Source of the DNA: Gracilimonas sp034520725
Lineage (GTDB): Bacteria > Bacteroidota > Rhodothermia > Balneolales > Balneolaceae
Length of the DNA stretch: 64,000 bases
Direction: 5' to 3'
NCBI GenBank assembly: GCA_034520725.1
Contig: JAXHNH010000020.1
Location: forward strand, 62,001 to 126,000
A program made the position numbers and the translations under genes. Shown piece after piece: positions 8,590-16,436 of this stretch. The notes under the pieces are model-generated. The model saw only the letters and a program-made list of their open reading frames with translations, was not told the origin of the DNA and did no database searches. Position 1 is the stretch's first letter, and every line of letters starts with the position of its first letter.

Positions 8590-9367
8590 GATCGATCTCC
8601 CCTATTAGATACGTCACGGCATGACCCAATATTTCAACCCTATCACCCTTCATCCGGCAGATCAGGTCTCCACCTCGTTTTGAGATCTGACGCGCTTTAA
8701 GTTCGTTTTTGCCTAGTTTTTTACTCCAATAGGGTGCACTTTTAGTGTGAGCCGATCCTGTGACAGGATCCTCATCAACTCCCGACTGTGGAGCAAAGAA
8801 TCGTGATACAAAATCAACTTCGTCACCTTTAGCTGTCACTATCACCCCCCGAGCCGGAATTTCCTTCAGCATTTTCATATCGGGTTGAATAGCTGCCACT
8901 TCGCTTTCGGTTTCCAGTATGATCATGTAATCATCTGTTTTATAAACCTCTGGTGTCGGTTGCAGTCCCAGTGATTTGAACAACACTTCAGGTGGCTCAA
9001 CCTTTGGCATCCGGACTGCCGGAAAATTCATTCGAAGCAGGTTTTTCTCTCTTCCAACCGTTAAAATCCCACTTTTTGTTTTAAAGATTATCTCAGCTTC
9101 ATCATATCCAAGTTCATCAAATAGAACATGAGCAGAAGCTAAAGTTGCATGTCCGCAGAGGTCTACTTCTGTGGTGGGCGTAAACCATCTCAGCCGATAA
9201 CTATTACCCTCTTTAGCAAAAAAGGCCGTCTCTGAAAGATTATTTTCTGCCGCAATACTCTGCATGTGATCATCTGTCAGCCATTCATCTAAAGGAACAA
9301 CCGCAGCAGGATTTCCTGCGAATAACGTGTCGGTAAAGGCATCAACCTGAAAAATGGGAAGCTTCAT
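8582..9367 (-). CDS. PhzF-family isomerase-like protein
   Basis: A 261-aa protein of the PhzF/diaminopimelate-epimerase fold. Family marks: QVDAFTDTLFAGNPAAVV at the N terminus, the catalytic-glutamate segment NNLSETAFF (about residues 43-51), DLCGHATLASAHVL near 70, and GVDEDPVTGSAH near 195. In phenazine producers PhzF isomerises a dihydro-hydroxyanthranilate, but most family members, including this one with no phenazine genes nearby, have unknown substrates. It overlaps the downstream exporter gene by 8 nt, suggesting that the product might be exported by that protein (inference). Confidence 0.88.
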   Translation of the reverse strand: MKLPIFQVDAFTDTLFAGNPAAVVPLDEWLTDDHMQSIAAENNLSETAFFAKEGNSYRLRWFTPTTEVDLCGHATLASAHVLFDELGYDEAEIIFKTKSGILTVGREKNLLRMNFPAVRMPKVEPPEVLFKSLGLQPTPEVYKTDDYMIILETESEVAAIQPDMKMLKEIPARGVIVTAKGDEVDFVSRFFAPQSGVDEDPVTGSAHTKSAPYWSKKLGKNELKARQISKRGGDLICRMKGDRVEILGHAVTYLIGEIDLG

Positions 9368-9501
9368 GATCTTGAGATTTTATTGAATTATTTGGATCAC
9401 CCGACTAAAGTACAGTCATTTTTCATAGATGTAAAAGCATTGTTTTGTAAATCTTTATCACTTAAAACATAGTTACTATCTCTGATCTGTACCCAATTAG
9501 A

Positions 9502-9534
9502 TTGGAATTTCCGGTTTATGGATGTGTATCTTTG
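9502..9534 (+). promoter_or_regulatory. Bacteroidota-type promoter for the TonB receptor
   Basis: TTGG at 9502-9505 and TATCTTTG at 9527-9534, 21 nt apart, match the -33 TTTG / -7 TAnnTTTG pattern used by the primary sigma factor of Bacteroidota. It lies 35 nt before the ATG. Confidence 0.5.
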
Positions 9535-9568
9535 CGGCGATTCAGACCTATTCATCAAATAAAATCCT

Positions 9569-11566
9569 ATGAGAATTCTTATACCTATCGGTCTGCTCTT
9601 CTTTGCAACTGAACTGTCTTTTGGACAGATCAAGGCTGAGCTGGACTCTATTGACGTAACCGCATCACGCATCACGACTACTATTTCAGAAAGCGGAAAG
9701 AATGTATCTGTCATAACGCAGGCGGATATTCAGGAAATGCCGGTTCAATCGGTTGATGACCTGCTTCGAAGCCTTCCCGGGGTCAACATTAACGGCCGTG
9801 CCGGTTTTGGCGTGCAGGCTGATGTCGGTGTACGGGGAAGCACCTTTTCTCAGGTGATGTTCCTTCTTGATAACACTCCTCTAAACGATCCGCTGACCGC
9901 CCATTTTAATACCAATATTCCTGTTGCATTGTCTGAAATCGCGCAGATTGAATTGATCCGCGGACCGGCCAGTACTTCTTATGGAGCCGATGCCGTTGGC
10001 GGTGTAGTTCACATCAAGACCAAAACTTATATGAGAAAGGAGATCATGGCATCCGGAAAGCTTCAAACTCGCACGAATATCGATATCTCCGCCGGAGAAA
10101 ATGCCTTGCGTATCATTGATGCCACTGCAGGAATTTCCAAAAAAAACATCCGGTTCAGCACATCCTTTCGAAGTGCTAATTCTGACGGCGAGCAATTTCG
10201 AAATCCCGGATTTGATAATGGTGTTTCATCCGATGAAAACTACAATTCCTATTTTGATATGATGAACCTGTCGGCTGCTTTGTCGATCAATTTTGCAGAC
10301 AATTGGAATTGGTTTGTGCGCTCCGGCCTCGAAAATCGTGATTTCAATGCCCGCTATTTCTACACGCGCAGTATTTATGATGAATCAGTAGAACAGATCG
10401 ACAGCCGCTGGGCACTTTCCGCTCTAACCTATGAGAATAACAATCATCGCATGGAGATCAATTTTTCTTATCGGGATGTGGAAGATGCCTTTGAATTTAA
10501 CTCTGCTTTCGGTCCACCAAATGTTCACCAAACAGGTTCCTTATTTCTGAATGCTTCTCATCAATATGAGCTGAATTCTGGTCAATTGACCTCCGTTTCA
10601 GAATCGCTGAACTACATGCGATTTATGGTTGGCGGACAAATATTGAACAAAGAGATCGAAAGTACCGACCGTGGCGATCATGAGAATACTTCGTGGGGAA
10701 TTTACGGTATCCATACCATGAACTATGATTTTGGATTGAGTATAACTTCCAGCCTTCGACTTCAATTTAATCCGATCAGCGATCTTACCTTTTTACCACA
10801 GATAAGCGCTGCTTATAAACTGGGGACCATAAATCTCAGAACCTCCATCGGGCGAGCAATTCGTGAAGGCGATTTCACTGAGCGCTATATCTCTCACCAG
10901 ATCCCAAATCTCACCCCCGGCAGAAATATAGGAAATCCTGATCTGCTTCCGGAAGAGTCCACCACTTTTGATCTTGGTTTCGACTGGACTCCGGCCAACA
11001 ACCTGAGGTTCTCCCCAACCTTCTTTTATCGTAGTTCATCTAACTTGATTGACTACACCCTGACTAATTCTGATAACATCGATAATGCCGATAATCTGCA
11101 GTCCAATGAAGAGTATTTTTATGCTTCCAATATCTCGGAATCTGATGCGATCGGAATCGAGTTCATTTCAGCTTTTACTACTGAACTGGGAGCAAACGCC
11201 ACCTTACGAACAGAACCGGGATATACCTACATCAAAACCACTAGTGATCAAAACACGGTTTCAAGATACATCGCTAACCACCCTTCACATCAGGTAAGTT
11301 TTGATCTGTCATTGAAAGCAGGGAATCTTTCGATTCAGTCACAATCTATGTACAATGTCCGTTCGGAAGAAGCCACAGCCTTGATCAATGCTGAAGTGCC
11401 CGACGAATATTTCCTAACCAATTTAAAGCTAGGTTATAAACCATTCGGCAATAACTTCCAGATCTATACTCAGATCCTGAATGCTACCGACACTCAATAT
11501 CAGGAAATACTCGGCGCCCCCATGCCCGGAAGATGGATCTTTGGTGGAGTTAAATACAGTCTTTAA
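9569..11566 (+). CDS. TonB-dependent outer-membrane receptor
   Basis: A 665-aa outer-membrane transporter. It has a cleavable signal peptide (about residues 1-20, ending in SFGQ), then a TonB-box-like IDVTASR, a plug domain with VDDLLRSLPGVNIN and the RGPASTSYGADAVGGVV segment (about 140-155), and a beta-barrel ending in an aromatic-rich C terminus (RWIFGGVKYSL). The length and plug resemble BtuB/FecA-like receptors for cobalamin or ferric chelates; the ligand cannot be fixed from sequence and there is no SusD partner or SusC-type N-terminal domain. It is a single-gene transcript between a promoter at 9502 and a terminator at 11589. Confidence 0.9.
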   Translation: MRILIPIGLLFFATELSFGQIKAELDSIDVTASRITTTISESGKNVSVITQADIQEMPVQSVDDLLRSLPGVNINGRAGFGVQADVGVRGSTFSQVMFLLDNTPLNDPLTAHFNTNIPVALSEIAQIELIRGPASTSYGADAVGGVVHIKTKTYMRKEIMASGKLQTRTNIDISAGENALRIIDATAGISKKNIRFSTSFRSANSDGEQFRNPGFDNGVSSDENYNSYFDMMNLSAALSINFADNWNWFVRSGLENRDFNARYFYTRSIYDESVEQIDSRWALSALTYENNNHRMEINFSYRDVEDAFEFNSAFGPPNVHQTGSLFLNASHQYELNSGQLTSVSESLNYMRFMVGGQILNKEIESTDRGDHENTSWGIYGIHTMNYDFGLSITSSLRLQFNPISDLTFLPQISAAYKLGTINLRTSIGRAIREGDFTERYISHQIPNLTPGRNIGNPDLLPEESTTFDLGFDWTPANNLRFSPTFFYRSSSNLIDYTLTNSDNIDNADNLQSNEEYFYASNISESDAIGIEFISAFTTELGANATLRTEPGYTYIKTTSDQNTVSRYIANHPSHQVSFDLSLKAGNLSIQSQSMYNVRSEEATALINAEVPDEYFLTNLKLGYKPFGNNFQIYTQILNATDTQYQEILGAPMPGRWIFGGVKYSL

Positions 11567-11588
11567 TCACCATTAAAGCTTGATTAAA

Positions 11589-11627
11589 CGCATGAATATG
11601 TGAAAGCATATTCATGCGTTTTTTATT
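11589..11627 (+). terminator. Terminator after the TonB receptor
   Basis: CGCATGAATATG-TGAAAG-CATATTCATGCG followed by TTTTTTATTT, 23 nt after the stop. Confidence 0.9.
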
Positions 11628-11666
11628 TCAAGCTGATGCCGCATTAGTTGTCTTATTCTGCCCTTA

Positions 11667-11703
11667 CGTTCCACCAGAGCGTGGACCTGTCTTGGGAGAC
11701 AGG
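11667..11703 (-). repeat. REP-like double hairpin, left of the transposase
   Basis: Read on the minus strand: hairpin CCTGTCT-CCCA-AGACAGG, then TCCAC-gctctg-GTGGAacg. This is the same two-hairpin layout ending in GGAACG as the copy at 12338-12386, in inverted orientation, so the transposase gene sits between inverted copies. Confidence 0.5.
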
Positions 11704-11743
11704 AAGACTCCAGGGTAAGCTCGCTGCATTGCAAGCTGCTCGG

Positions 11744-12280
11744 TCATCCCCTAAAAAGAGTAACGGGTATCAACCCTTCTTCCCCTAAATAATTTCTTGC
11801 AGATGAATAACGCCAATGTTCTGCTCGATCTACGTATCCCCGTATAACCGGATTGTAATGGATATACTCAATTTTTTGGCTCATAACAGAATGGTCAAAT
11901 ATTTGTTTAGGATGCGCACCTTCTTGCCAAAGCTGATGCATGCTTCCTGACTTATGAGCTTTTTTTGCCCTTTTTAGCTGACTCAACAGATACTCATTAT
12001 TAGCTTGAGTCAAATACCTGATCATTTGATGTGCTGTATATGACTTAAAATTCCTGAAATGTTCAGATAAGTCTTTTCCTTTTGCAATAAGATGAATATG
12101 ATTCTCCATTATTACATAAGCATTTACTTCTACTTTTCTCTTTTTCTGTAAAAATACTACGGCCTGCAAAACCATCTCAGCGAGATTGGAATTAGCAAAT
12201 AATGGAATACCCTCTACAATGCTGCTTGTAATAAAATAAGGAAAGCATTCCTCATATACTTTGTACCTGCTTCGTCCCAT
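11744..12280 (-). CDS. REP-associated tyrosine transposase (RAYT, Y1 family)
   Basis: A 178-aa single-strand transposase of the IS200/IS605-like Y1 superfamily. The HUH metal-binding motif is visible as ENHIHLIAKG (about residues 58-67), and the downstream stretch KIEYIHYNPVIRGYV holds a candidate catalytic Tyr in the helix typical of RAYTs; WRYSSARNYL near 158 is another RAYT family mark. RAYTs are single-copy domesticated transposases thought to mobilise REP hairpins. That fits here: REP-like hairpins lie on both sides (11667-11703 and 12338-12386). No partner TnpB or paired insertion-sequence ends are present. The gene is transcribed away from mutS2. Confidence 0.88.
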   Translation of the reverse strand: MGRSRYKVYEECFPYFITSSIVEGIPLFANSNLAEMVLQAVVFLQKKRKVEVNAYVIMENHIHLIAKGKDLSEHFRNFKSYTAHQMIRYLTQANNEYLLSQLKRAKKAHKSGSMHQLWQEGAHPKQIFDHSVMSQKIEYIHYNPVIRGYVDRAEHWRYSSARNYLGEEGLIPVTLFRG

Positions 12281-12337
12281 AATTTTTCGTTTTATTTGTA
12301 AGAGCGCTAAAAATGGAATTCCTTACAAAAAAACTTT

Positions 12338-12386
12338 GAAGCAGGAGCTTCACATGGGCGTTCCCAAGCAGGAGCTTGGGAACGAG
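12338..12386 (+). repeat. REP-like double hairpin, right of the transposase
   Basis: GAAGC-AGGA-GCTTC, an 8-nt spacer, then the perfect 10-bp hairpin GTTCCCAAGC-AGGA-GCTTGGGAAC followed by GAG. Copies with the same layout but different stem bases occur at 16188 and 44140, indicating that structure rather than sequence is kept. Confidence 0.75.
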
Positions 12387-12434
12387 TAGGCATAACTTTA
12401 TCTTTAGTGTCCGATTTAACCCCAAAATTCTTCA

Positions 12435-14087
12435 ATGAAGATATACCCCAATTCCCTTTTAGATAAACTTGGCTTTGAGCAAATTCGCATTGCTGCCCTT
12501 GAACTCACCCAGTCTGTTCGCTCTGAAGAACTCCTTGAAACCCTTCGCCCCACCTCTGATCGCAAACGCGTTGAATTATTAACCGGTCAAACGGCCGAAA
12601 TGATGGAGGTCATAGAAGACCCAGACCCGTTTCCATTGGGCGAAGTGCCCGAGATCCGGGACTATCTGTCAGCCTCTAAAGCGGAAGGAAGCCTGATCCC
12701 TCTACCGGCCTTTGTTGATATTCTGAAGATCTGTGCAGTCACCCGAAGAGTTAAGAATTTTTTAAAGCAACGAGATAAAGAACATCCGGAGCTTGCCAAA
12801 GTTTCTGAGGGACTCATCCCGATGAAGGATCTTGAGAAAAGCATCAAGGAAAAGGTGACGGATCATGGAGAACTCAGGGATGATGCCAGTCCAGAGCTTC
12901 AGTCCATCCGAAGAAAATTGAATAAGCGGAAAAGCGATCTCAGAGGCACTATAAACCGGGCCATGAGCAAGGCTGCAAAAGATGGAATGACTTCCGATGA
13001 GGGTGCTACGATCCGCAACGGACGAATGGTGATCCCTATTCAAGCTGAGTTCAAGCGAAAAGTACAGGGTTTTGTGCATGATGTTTCCTCGAGTGGACAA
13101 ACGGTATACATCGAGCCGGTTGAAGCTCTGAACATGAATAATGAGATCAGGCAGTTTGAGGCTGAGGAACAGCGGGAAATTGAACGTATCCTTCGGGAAC
13201 TGACCAATCACGTTCGTAATAACAGGGAATATATTGATCAAAACACGCTGTATCTCGCCAAGATCGATGTGATAGCGGCTAAGGCCAAGCTTACCAAAAA
13301 GCTGGAGGGACAGATTCCTATCCTTGCACAGAAAAATTATCTGAGTGTAAAAGAAGCCTACAACCCGATACTGCGCCTCAAAAATTTAAATATCCGAAAA
13401 AAGGAAGACCGGGAAGAGATCATCCCATTATTCCTGAAGATGGAAGAGGATGAACGCTGCCTGATGATCACAGGCCCTAATGCCGGGGGTAAATCAGTGG
13501 CCATGAAAACCGTGGGATTACTGTCTTTGATGATCCAATCCGGCTTTGGCGTGCCCGCCGACCCAACTTCTGAACTCCCAATCTTCTCTGGAATATTTGT
13601 GGATATGGGTGATGATCAGTCCATCGAAGACGACCTGAGTACCTTTTCTTCCCGGCTTCAGTGGATGCGGGAAACGATAAAAGATTTCGAACCCGGCAGC
13701 TTGGTATTAATTGACGAGGCCGCAGCAGGTACCGATCCCGAAGAAGGCGGAGCTCTATTTCAGTCATTCATTGAAAAAATGCTGGAACAGGACTGTAAGG
13801 TCATTGTGACAACTCACCACGGTTCGCTGAAAGTATTTGCACACGAGCACCCCATGGCCGTTAACGGCTCCATGGAATTTGATCAGGCAACCCTCTCTCC
13901 CACCTATAAATTCAAGAAAGGCATTCCCGGCAGCAGTTACGCTTTCGAAATTGCACAGCGCATGAAGCTAGATGAAGATGTCCTGAAACGAGCCAGAGTG
14001 TTGCTTGGTGAAGCCAAGAACAAGATGGAATCGCTGATCACCGAGCTGGAAACGAAATCGCAGCAGGCAGCTAAACCTGAAAGATAA
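12435..14087 (+). CDS. mutS2: MutS2, N-terminal part of a frameshifted gene (core and ATPase)
   Basis: The first 550 aa of a MutS2 protein, which acts on recombination intermediates and, in some bacteria, on collided ribosomes. Visible: the MutS2 core and lever region (LDKLGFEQIR at the N terminus), VSSSGQTVYIEP near 218, the ABC ATPase Walker A loop TGPNAGGKSVAMKT (about 348-361), the signature region DDQSIEDDLSTFSS near 399, Walker B LVLIDEAAAGTDPEEG near 425, and the H-loop VTTHHG near 459. The frame then runs into TAA at 14085-14087, although the coding sequence continues in the +1 frame. Removing one A from 14073-14075 restores a single ORF to 14883 of normal MutS2 length (about 815 aa). 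Confidence 0.93.
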   Translation: MKIYPNSLLDKLGFEQIRIAALELTQSVRSEELLETLRPTSDRKRVELLTGQTAEMMEVIEDPDPFPLGEVPEIRDYLSASKAEGSLIPLPAFVDILKICAVTRRVKNFLKQRDKEHPELAKVSEGLIPMKDLEKSIKEKVTDHGELRDDASPELQSIRRKLNKRKSDLRGTINRAMSKAAKDGMTSDEGATIRNGRMVIPIQAEFKRKVQGFVHDVSSSGQTVYIEPVEALNMNNEIRQFEAEEQREIERILRELTNHVRNNREYIDQNTLYLAKIDVIAAKAKLTKKLEGQIPILAQKNYLSVKEAYNPILRLKNLNIRKKEDREEIIPLFLKMEEDERCLMITGPNAGGKSVAMKTVGLLSLMIQSGFGVPADPTSELPIFSGIFVDMGDDQSIEDDLSTFSSRLQWMRETIKDFEPGSLVLIDEAAAGTDPEEGGALFQSFIEKMLEQDCKVIVTTHHGSLKVFAHEHPMAVNGSMEFDQATLSPTYKFKKGIPGSSYAFEIAQRMKLDEDVLKRARVLLGEAKNKMESLITELETKSQQAAKPER

Positions 14088-14883
14088 ATATACCTCCCTT
14101 CAGGCCAAAGCAGAATCAGAACGCAAGAAGTTTGAGAATAAGATTCAGGCCATCGAAAAGGATAAGGAAAAGATCCGCGAGAAGGCGCTGAAGGAAGCAA
14201 AGGCTATCATGGATTCGGCCAATCAGCGCGTGGAAAAAGCGGTGCAGCAGATCGTTGAGCAGAACAAGGCCGATAAGGATGAGATCAAGGAGATCCGGAA
14301 GGAAGTGGATCAGGAGAAAAAGGACATAGACCGATCGCTTCAGGAAATTGAGGATAAGAAAGAGGATCGGGAGCAGGTTACGGACGATCCGCCCAAAACC
14401 GGAGATCACGTTCGCTTTAAGGATGGAAATACCACCGGGGAACTGATAGAGATAAATGGCAAAAATGCGGTGGTTCAGGCCGGTGGACTACGCCTTAAGA
14501 CCAAGTATAAGAACCTGGTGAAAGTGGAACAGCAAAAGCAGAAGAATAAGAAAAAGGCTCGTTCTTCGATGATCGTCGGGGATAGCAACCTTGCTACAGA
14601 AATGGTGAAGCCCTCGATCGACCTTCGCGGTTACAGGACAGAAGATGCCCTTTATGAAGTCACCCAATACATTGACCGGGCAGTGTTCCGGAATATGAAT
14701 CAGGTGGAGATCGTTCACGGAAAAGGTGATGGGATACTGCGAAGTCAGATTCAGAGCTACCTGAATACCCGTAAAGATGTGAAAAGCGTGGAAACGGCTC
14801 CTATTGAGAGAGGTGGCGCCGGGTTGTACGATTGTGGAGTTGAAATAACGATCGCTGATTTCGCTGATTTTTTGTTGGTCTAG
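14074..14883 (+). CDS. mutS2: MutS2, C-terminal part (coiled coil and Smr domain)
   Basis: This continues the mutS2 coding sequence in the +1 frame: LKDKYTSLQAKAESERKK..., a long charged coiled coil (to about 14400), a KOW-like segment (GDHVRFKDGNTTGELIEING), then a C-terminal Smr nuclease-type domain with SIDLRGYRTEDAL (14617 onward) and VEIVHGKGDGILRSQI containing the HGKG motif. The first in-frame ATG is at 14209, inside the coil, so an independent protein from there would lack the start of the coil but keep Smr. The last ten residues after GVEI (TIADFADFLLV) come from a sequence repeated at 15683, so the native C terminus may have been altered by a repeat. Confidence 0.88.
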   Translation, partial: NLKDKYTSLQAKAESERKKFENKIQAIEKDKEKIREKALKEAKAIMDSANQRVEKAVQQIVEQNKADKDEIKEIRKEVDQEKKDIDRSLQEIEDKKEDREQVTDDPPKTGDHVRFKDGNTTGELIEINGKNAVVQAGGLRLKTKYKNLVKVEQQKQKNKKKARSSMIVGDSNLATEMVKPSIDLRGYRTEDALYEVTQYIDRAVFRNMNQVEIVHGKGDGILRSQIQSYLNTRKDVKSVETAPIERGGAGLYDCGVEITIADFADFLLV

Positions 14884-14962
14884 TTCCTGAGTTCCAGCTT
14901 ATTACTCGCTCAAGAGTTAAGATAGCGGAGATTTAAACTGTGTATTCAATCAAGTTCAGCTC
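14822..14962. repeat. Direct repeat, copy A (mutS2 end plus vapC end)
   Basis: About 140 bp from the mutS2 tail through the last codons of vapC. It recurs in diverged form at 15659-15805, for example CGATCGCTGATTTCGC and GGAGATTTAAACTGTGTATT in both copies. The VapBC pair lies between the copies. Confidence 0.7.
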
Positions 14963-15328
14963 TTTAATAAAACGAAAATCTTTTCGATTTTTTGATAGTA
15001 AAGGGATCTCAAGAGTTAGGGCCGCAGAGGCAATCAACATATCCGGAATCAGAACTCCATGACTTAATCGATATTTTTTAAACAGATCAACAGCTTTCTC
15101 TGAAGTGGTCTTGCTTAACTGAATAATCTCAAAATTGGATAAGAATTTTTGGAGGGATTTAAAATCGGCTTTGTTCTCACATCCAACCATTAGTTCAAGC
15201 TGAGTTATAACACTTATTGCATGAATGTAATCAGACTCCAGGATTTTTAGAATTTCTTTTGTCTTTTCAATTCCACGACTATAATCAATAAGTACGTCAG
15301 TGTCGATAAGCAACAATTGGGCAGCCAT
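14933..15328 (-). CDS. VapC-type PIN-domain toxin
   Basis: A 131-aa PIN-domain ribonuclease, the toxin of a type II toxin-antitoxin pair. The acidic active-site residues are seen in IDTDVLIDYSRG (about residues 7-18), the Glu of TQLELMVG near 43-46, IPDMLIASAA near 96, and a final Asp region SKNRKDFRFI near 112. VapC toxins usually cut tRNA or rRNA; the target here is unknown. The start lies 2 nt after the antitoxin stop, so the pair is co-translated, antitoxin first. The gene ends inside direct-repeat copy A. Confidence 0.88.
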   Translation of the reverse strand: MAAQLLLIDTDVLIDYSRGIEKTKEILKILESDYIHAISVITQLELMVGCENKADFKSLQKFLSNFEIIQLSKTTSEKAVDLFKKYRLSHGVLIPDMLIASAALTLEIPLLSKNRKDFRFIKELNLIEYTV

Positions 15329-15330
15329 CT

Positions 15331-15567
15331 TTATGGATTAGACCATTGTGATTTTCGCACTTTCCTGACCCACGCAGTGCTGTCTTGCATTTCATCCCGA
15401 TCTTTCCACATCCCAAAAAATGAACTCTCTAAAACACTTTTCTTCGCTGATTTTTTTGTTTCATCCTTTACATATCGCTCATAAAGAAAATCCACGTAAT
15501 CCTGGGCTTGTTTTTTTGCCTCAGGAGGCAGCTTTTTAATTTTATTTGAAACTTTTGATTCACTCAT
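15331..15567 (-). CDS. Antitoxin of the VapC pair (DUF2281-like)
   Basis: A 78-aa protein beginning MSESKVSNKIKKLPPEAKKQ. The LPPEAKKQAQDYVDFLYERY segment resembles the DUF2281/VapB-like N-terminal motif found before PIN toxins in Bacteroidota and cyanobacteria; the C-terminal part is basic and would bind the toxin. I chose the ATG at 15567, not the in-frame ATG at 15708, because similarity begins at the former and the upstream extension (MSSAKSAIVLLQ...) lies in the repeat-containing gap. It is followed after 2 nt by the toxin gene. Confidence 0.75.
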   Translation of the reverse strand: MSESKVSNKIKKLPPEAKKQAQDYVDFLYERYVKDETKKSAKKSVLESSFFGMWKDRDEMQDSTAWVRKVRKSQWSNP

Positions 15568-15658
15568 GGTAGTATTATTTAGCTGTAATCTAATAAATGA
15601 ATGCCAAAGATGAGAAAAAATTGTTCTGGTGGTTTTGGCGGATCTTCCGGGGCTGGCT

Positions 15659-15805
15659 ATATCGTTGTGGAGCTGCAGTAATACGATCGCTGATTTCGCG
15701 GATGACACTGATTTGTTGTTGGTCTCGTTCCTTGTATCTGCTTATTGCTCACTCAAGACTTAAGATGCCGGAGATTTAAACTGTGTATTCAATCAAATTC
15801 AGCTC
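15659..15805. repeat. Direct repeat, copy B (remnant of mutS2 end and vapC end)
   Basis: A diverged copy of 14822-14962 with about 8 extra nt (GCGGATGACACTGATTT). It contains remnants of the mutS2 tail and of the last vapC codons, out of context. Possibly a scar of a tandem duplication or of a toxin-antitoxin insertion. Confidence 0.65.
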
Positions 15806-15857
15806 CTTTTTCTCGCTCCAAACGCTCTGCGTTGGTGCGGATAGGAATGATGGTACC

Positions 15858-16037
15858 CTACTTATAAGCTACAGATCGCAGATTCTGATCGTCCAGTTTT
15901 CCTTTAAGTTTTAAGGAACGGATATTGAGACGGGATTTTTTTGTCTTTTTAAGAGAGGACAAATACAGATATACTTTTTCCAGTTCCGTATCAGAAAGCC
16001 GGTCGATTTCCTTTTTAACTTTCTCTTTTGTGATCAT
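15858..16037 (-). CDS. Small orphan VapB-like antitoxin, 59 aa
   Basis: Reading the minus strand from ATG at 16037 gives a 59-aa protein: MITKEKVKKEIDRLSDTELE at the start and LKGKLDDQNLRSVAYK at the end. The terminal L-KGK-(L/F)DD-N-R--AY pattern is typical of short antitoxins that precede PIN toxins in Bacteroidota. No toxin follows: downstream is only a short tail that reads IRTNAERLEREKGAEFD and then repeat copy B. It may be the surviving antitoxin of a second, decayed module, or may act on a toxin elsewhere. Too short for common gene-finder cut-offs. Confidence 0.6.
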   Translation of the reverse strand: MITKEKVKKEIDRLSDTELEKVYLYLSSLKKTKKSRLNIRSLKLKGKLDDQNLRSVAYK

Positions 16038-16187
16038 AGCATAAAATTTATTTTCAACTATAATTTAACCAACGGAAAGGAATATTCATAAGTATGGCAA
16101 TTCTGAACCCATAACACACATTTGTCCCCACTAAATATCTCCCAATTAACTTTTCAGTTTTTAGCAAAGCGGCGTACTCTGTGTTTT

Positions 16188-16235
16188 GGAACCGGAGGTT
16201 CCGGCAGGCATTCCGAACCTGAGGTTCTGAACGAG
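16188..16235 (+). repeat. REP-like double hairpin
   Basis: GGAACC-GGA-GGTTCC, spacer GGCAGGCA, then TTCCGAACC-TGA-GGTTCTGAA followed by CGAG. Same architecture as the copy beside the transposase, with compensated stem changes. The rest of 16038-16370 contains nothing I can identify. Confidence 0.65.
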
Positions 16236-16370
16236 GAAAAAAGATCAGTGACTATCTGCTCAATCCGGCTCTTCCGCGTTCCATTCCGTTGTAATTGTGA
16301 GACATTCATAAAACTATCAGATTCCTGTCTCCACGGGAATGAACCTCTATAGGCTGACAAAGACCCCAAA

Positions 16371-16404
16371 AAACAAAAAAGGGCTGAAGTTCTCACTCCA
16401 GCCC
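16371..16404 (-). terminator. Terminator after clpB
   Basis: On the minus strand: GGGCTGGAG-TGAGAA-CTTCAGCCC followed by TTTTTTGTTT, 33 nt beyond the clpB stop. Confidence 0.9.
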
Positions 16405-16436
16405 ATTTTTAATTTTTCACTTTGAATTTTTAATTC

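Noticed and set aside
12762..13241. A minus-strand open frame of 159 codons inside mutS2
   Set aside because: Antisense to conserved coding sequence, with no ribosome binding site or recognisable domain.
14073..14090. Programmed +1 frameshifting in mutS2
   Set aside because: No slippery run, internal Shine-Dalgarno or rare-codon-plus-stop arrangement convincing enough; a one-base insertion is simpler.
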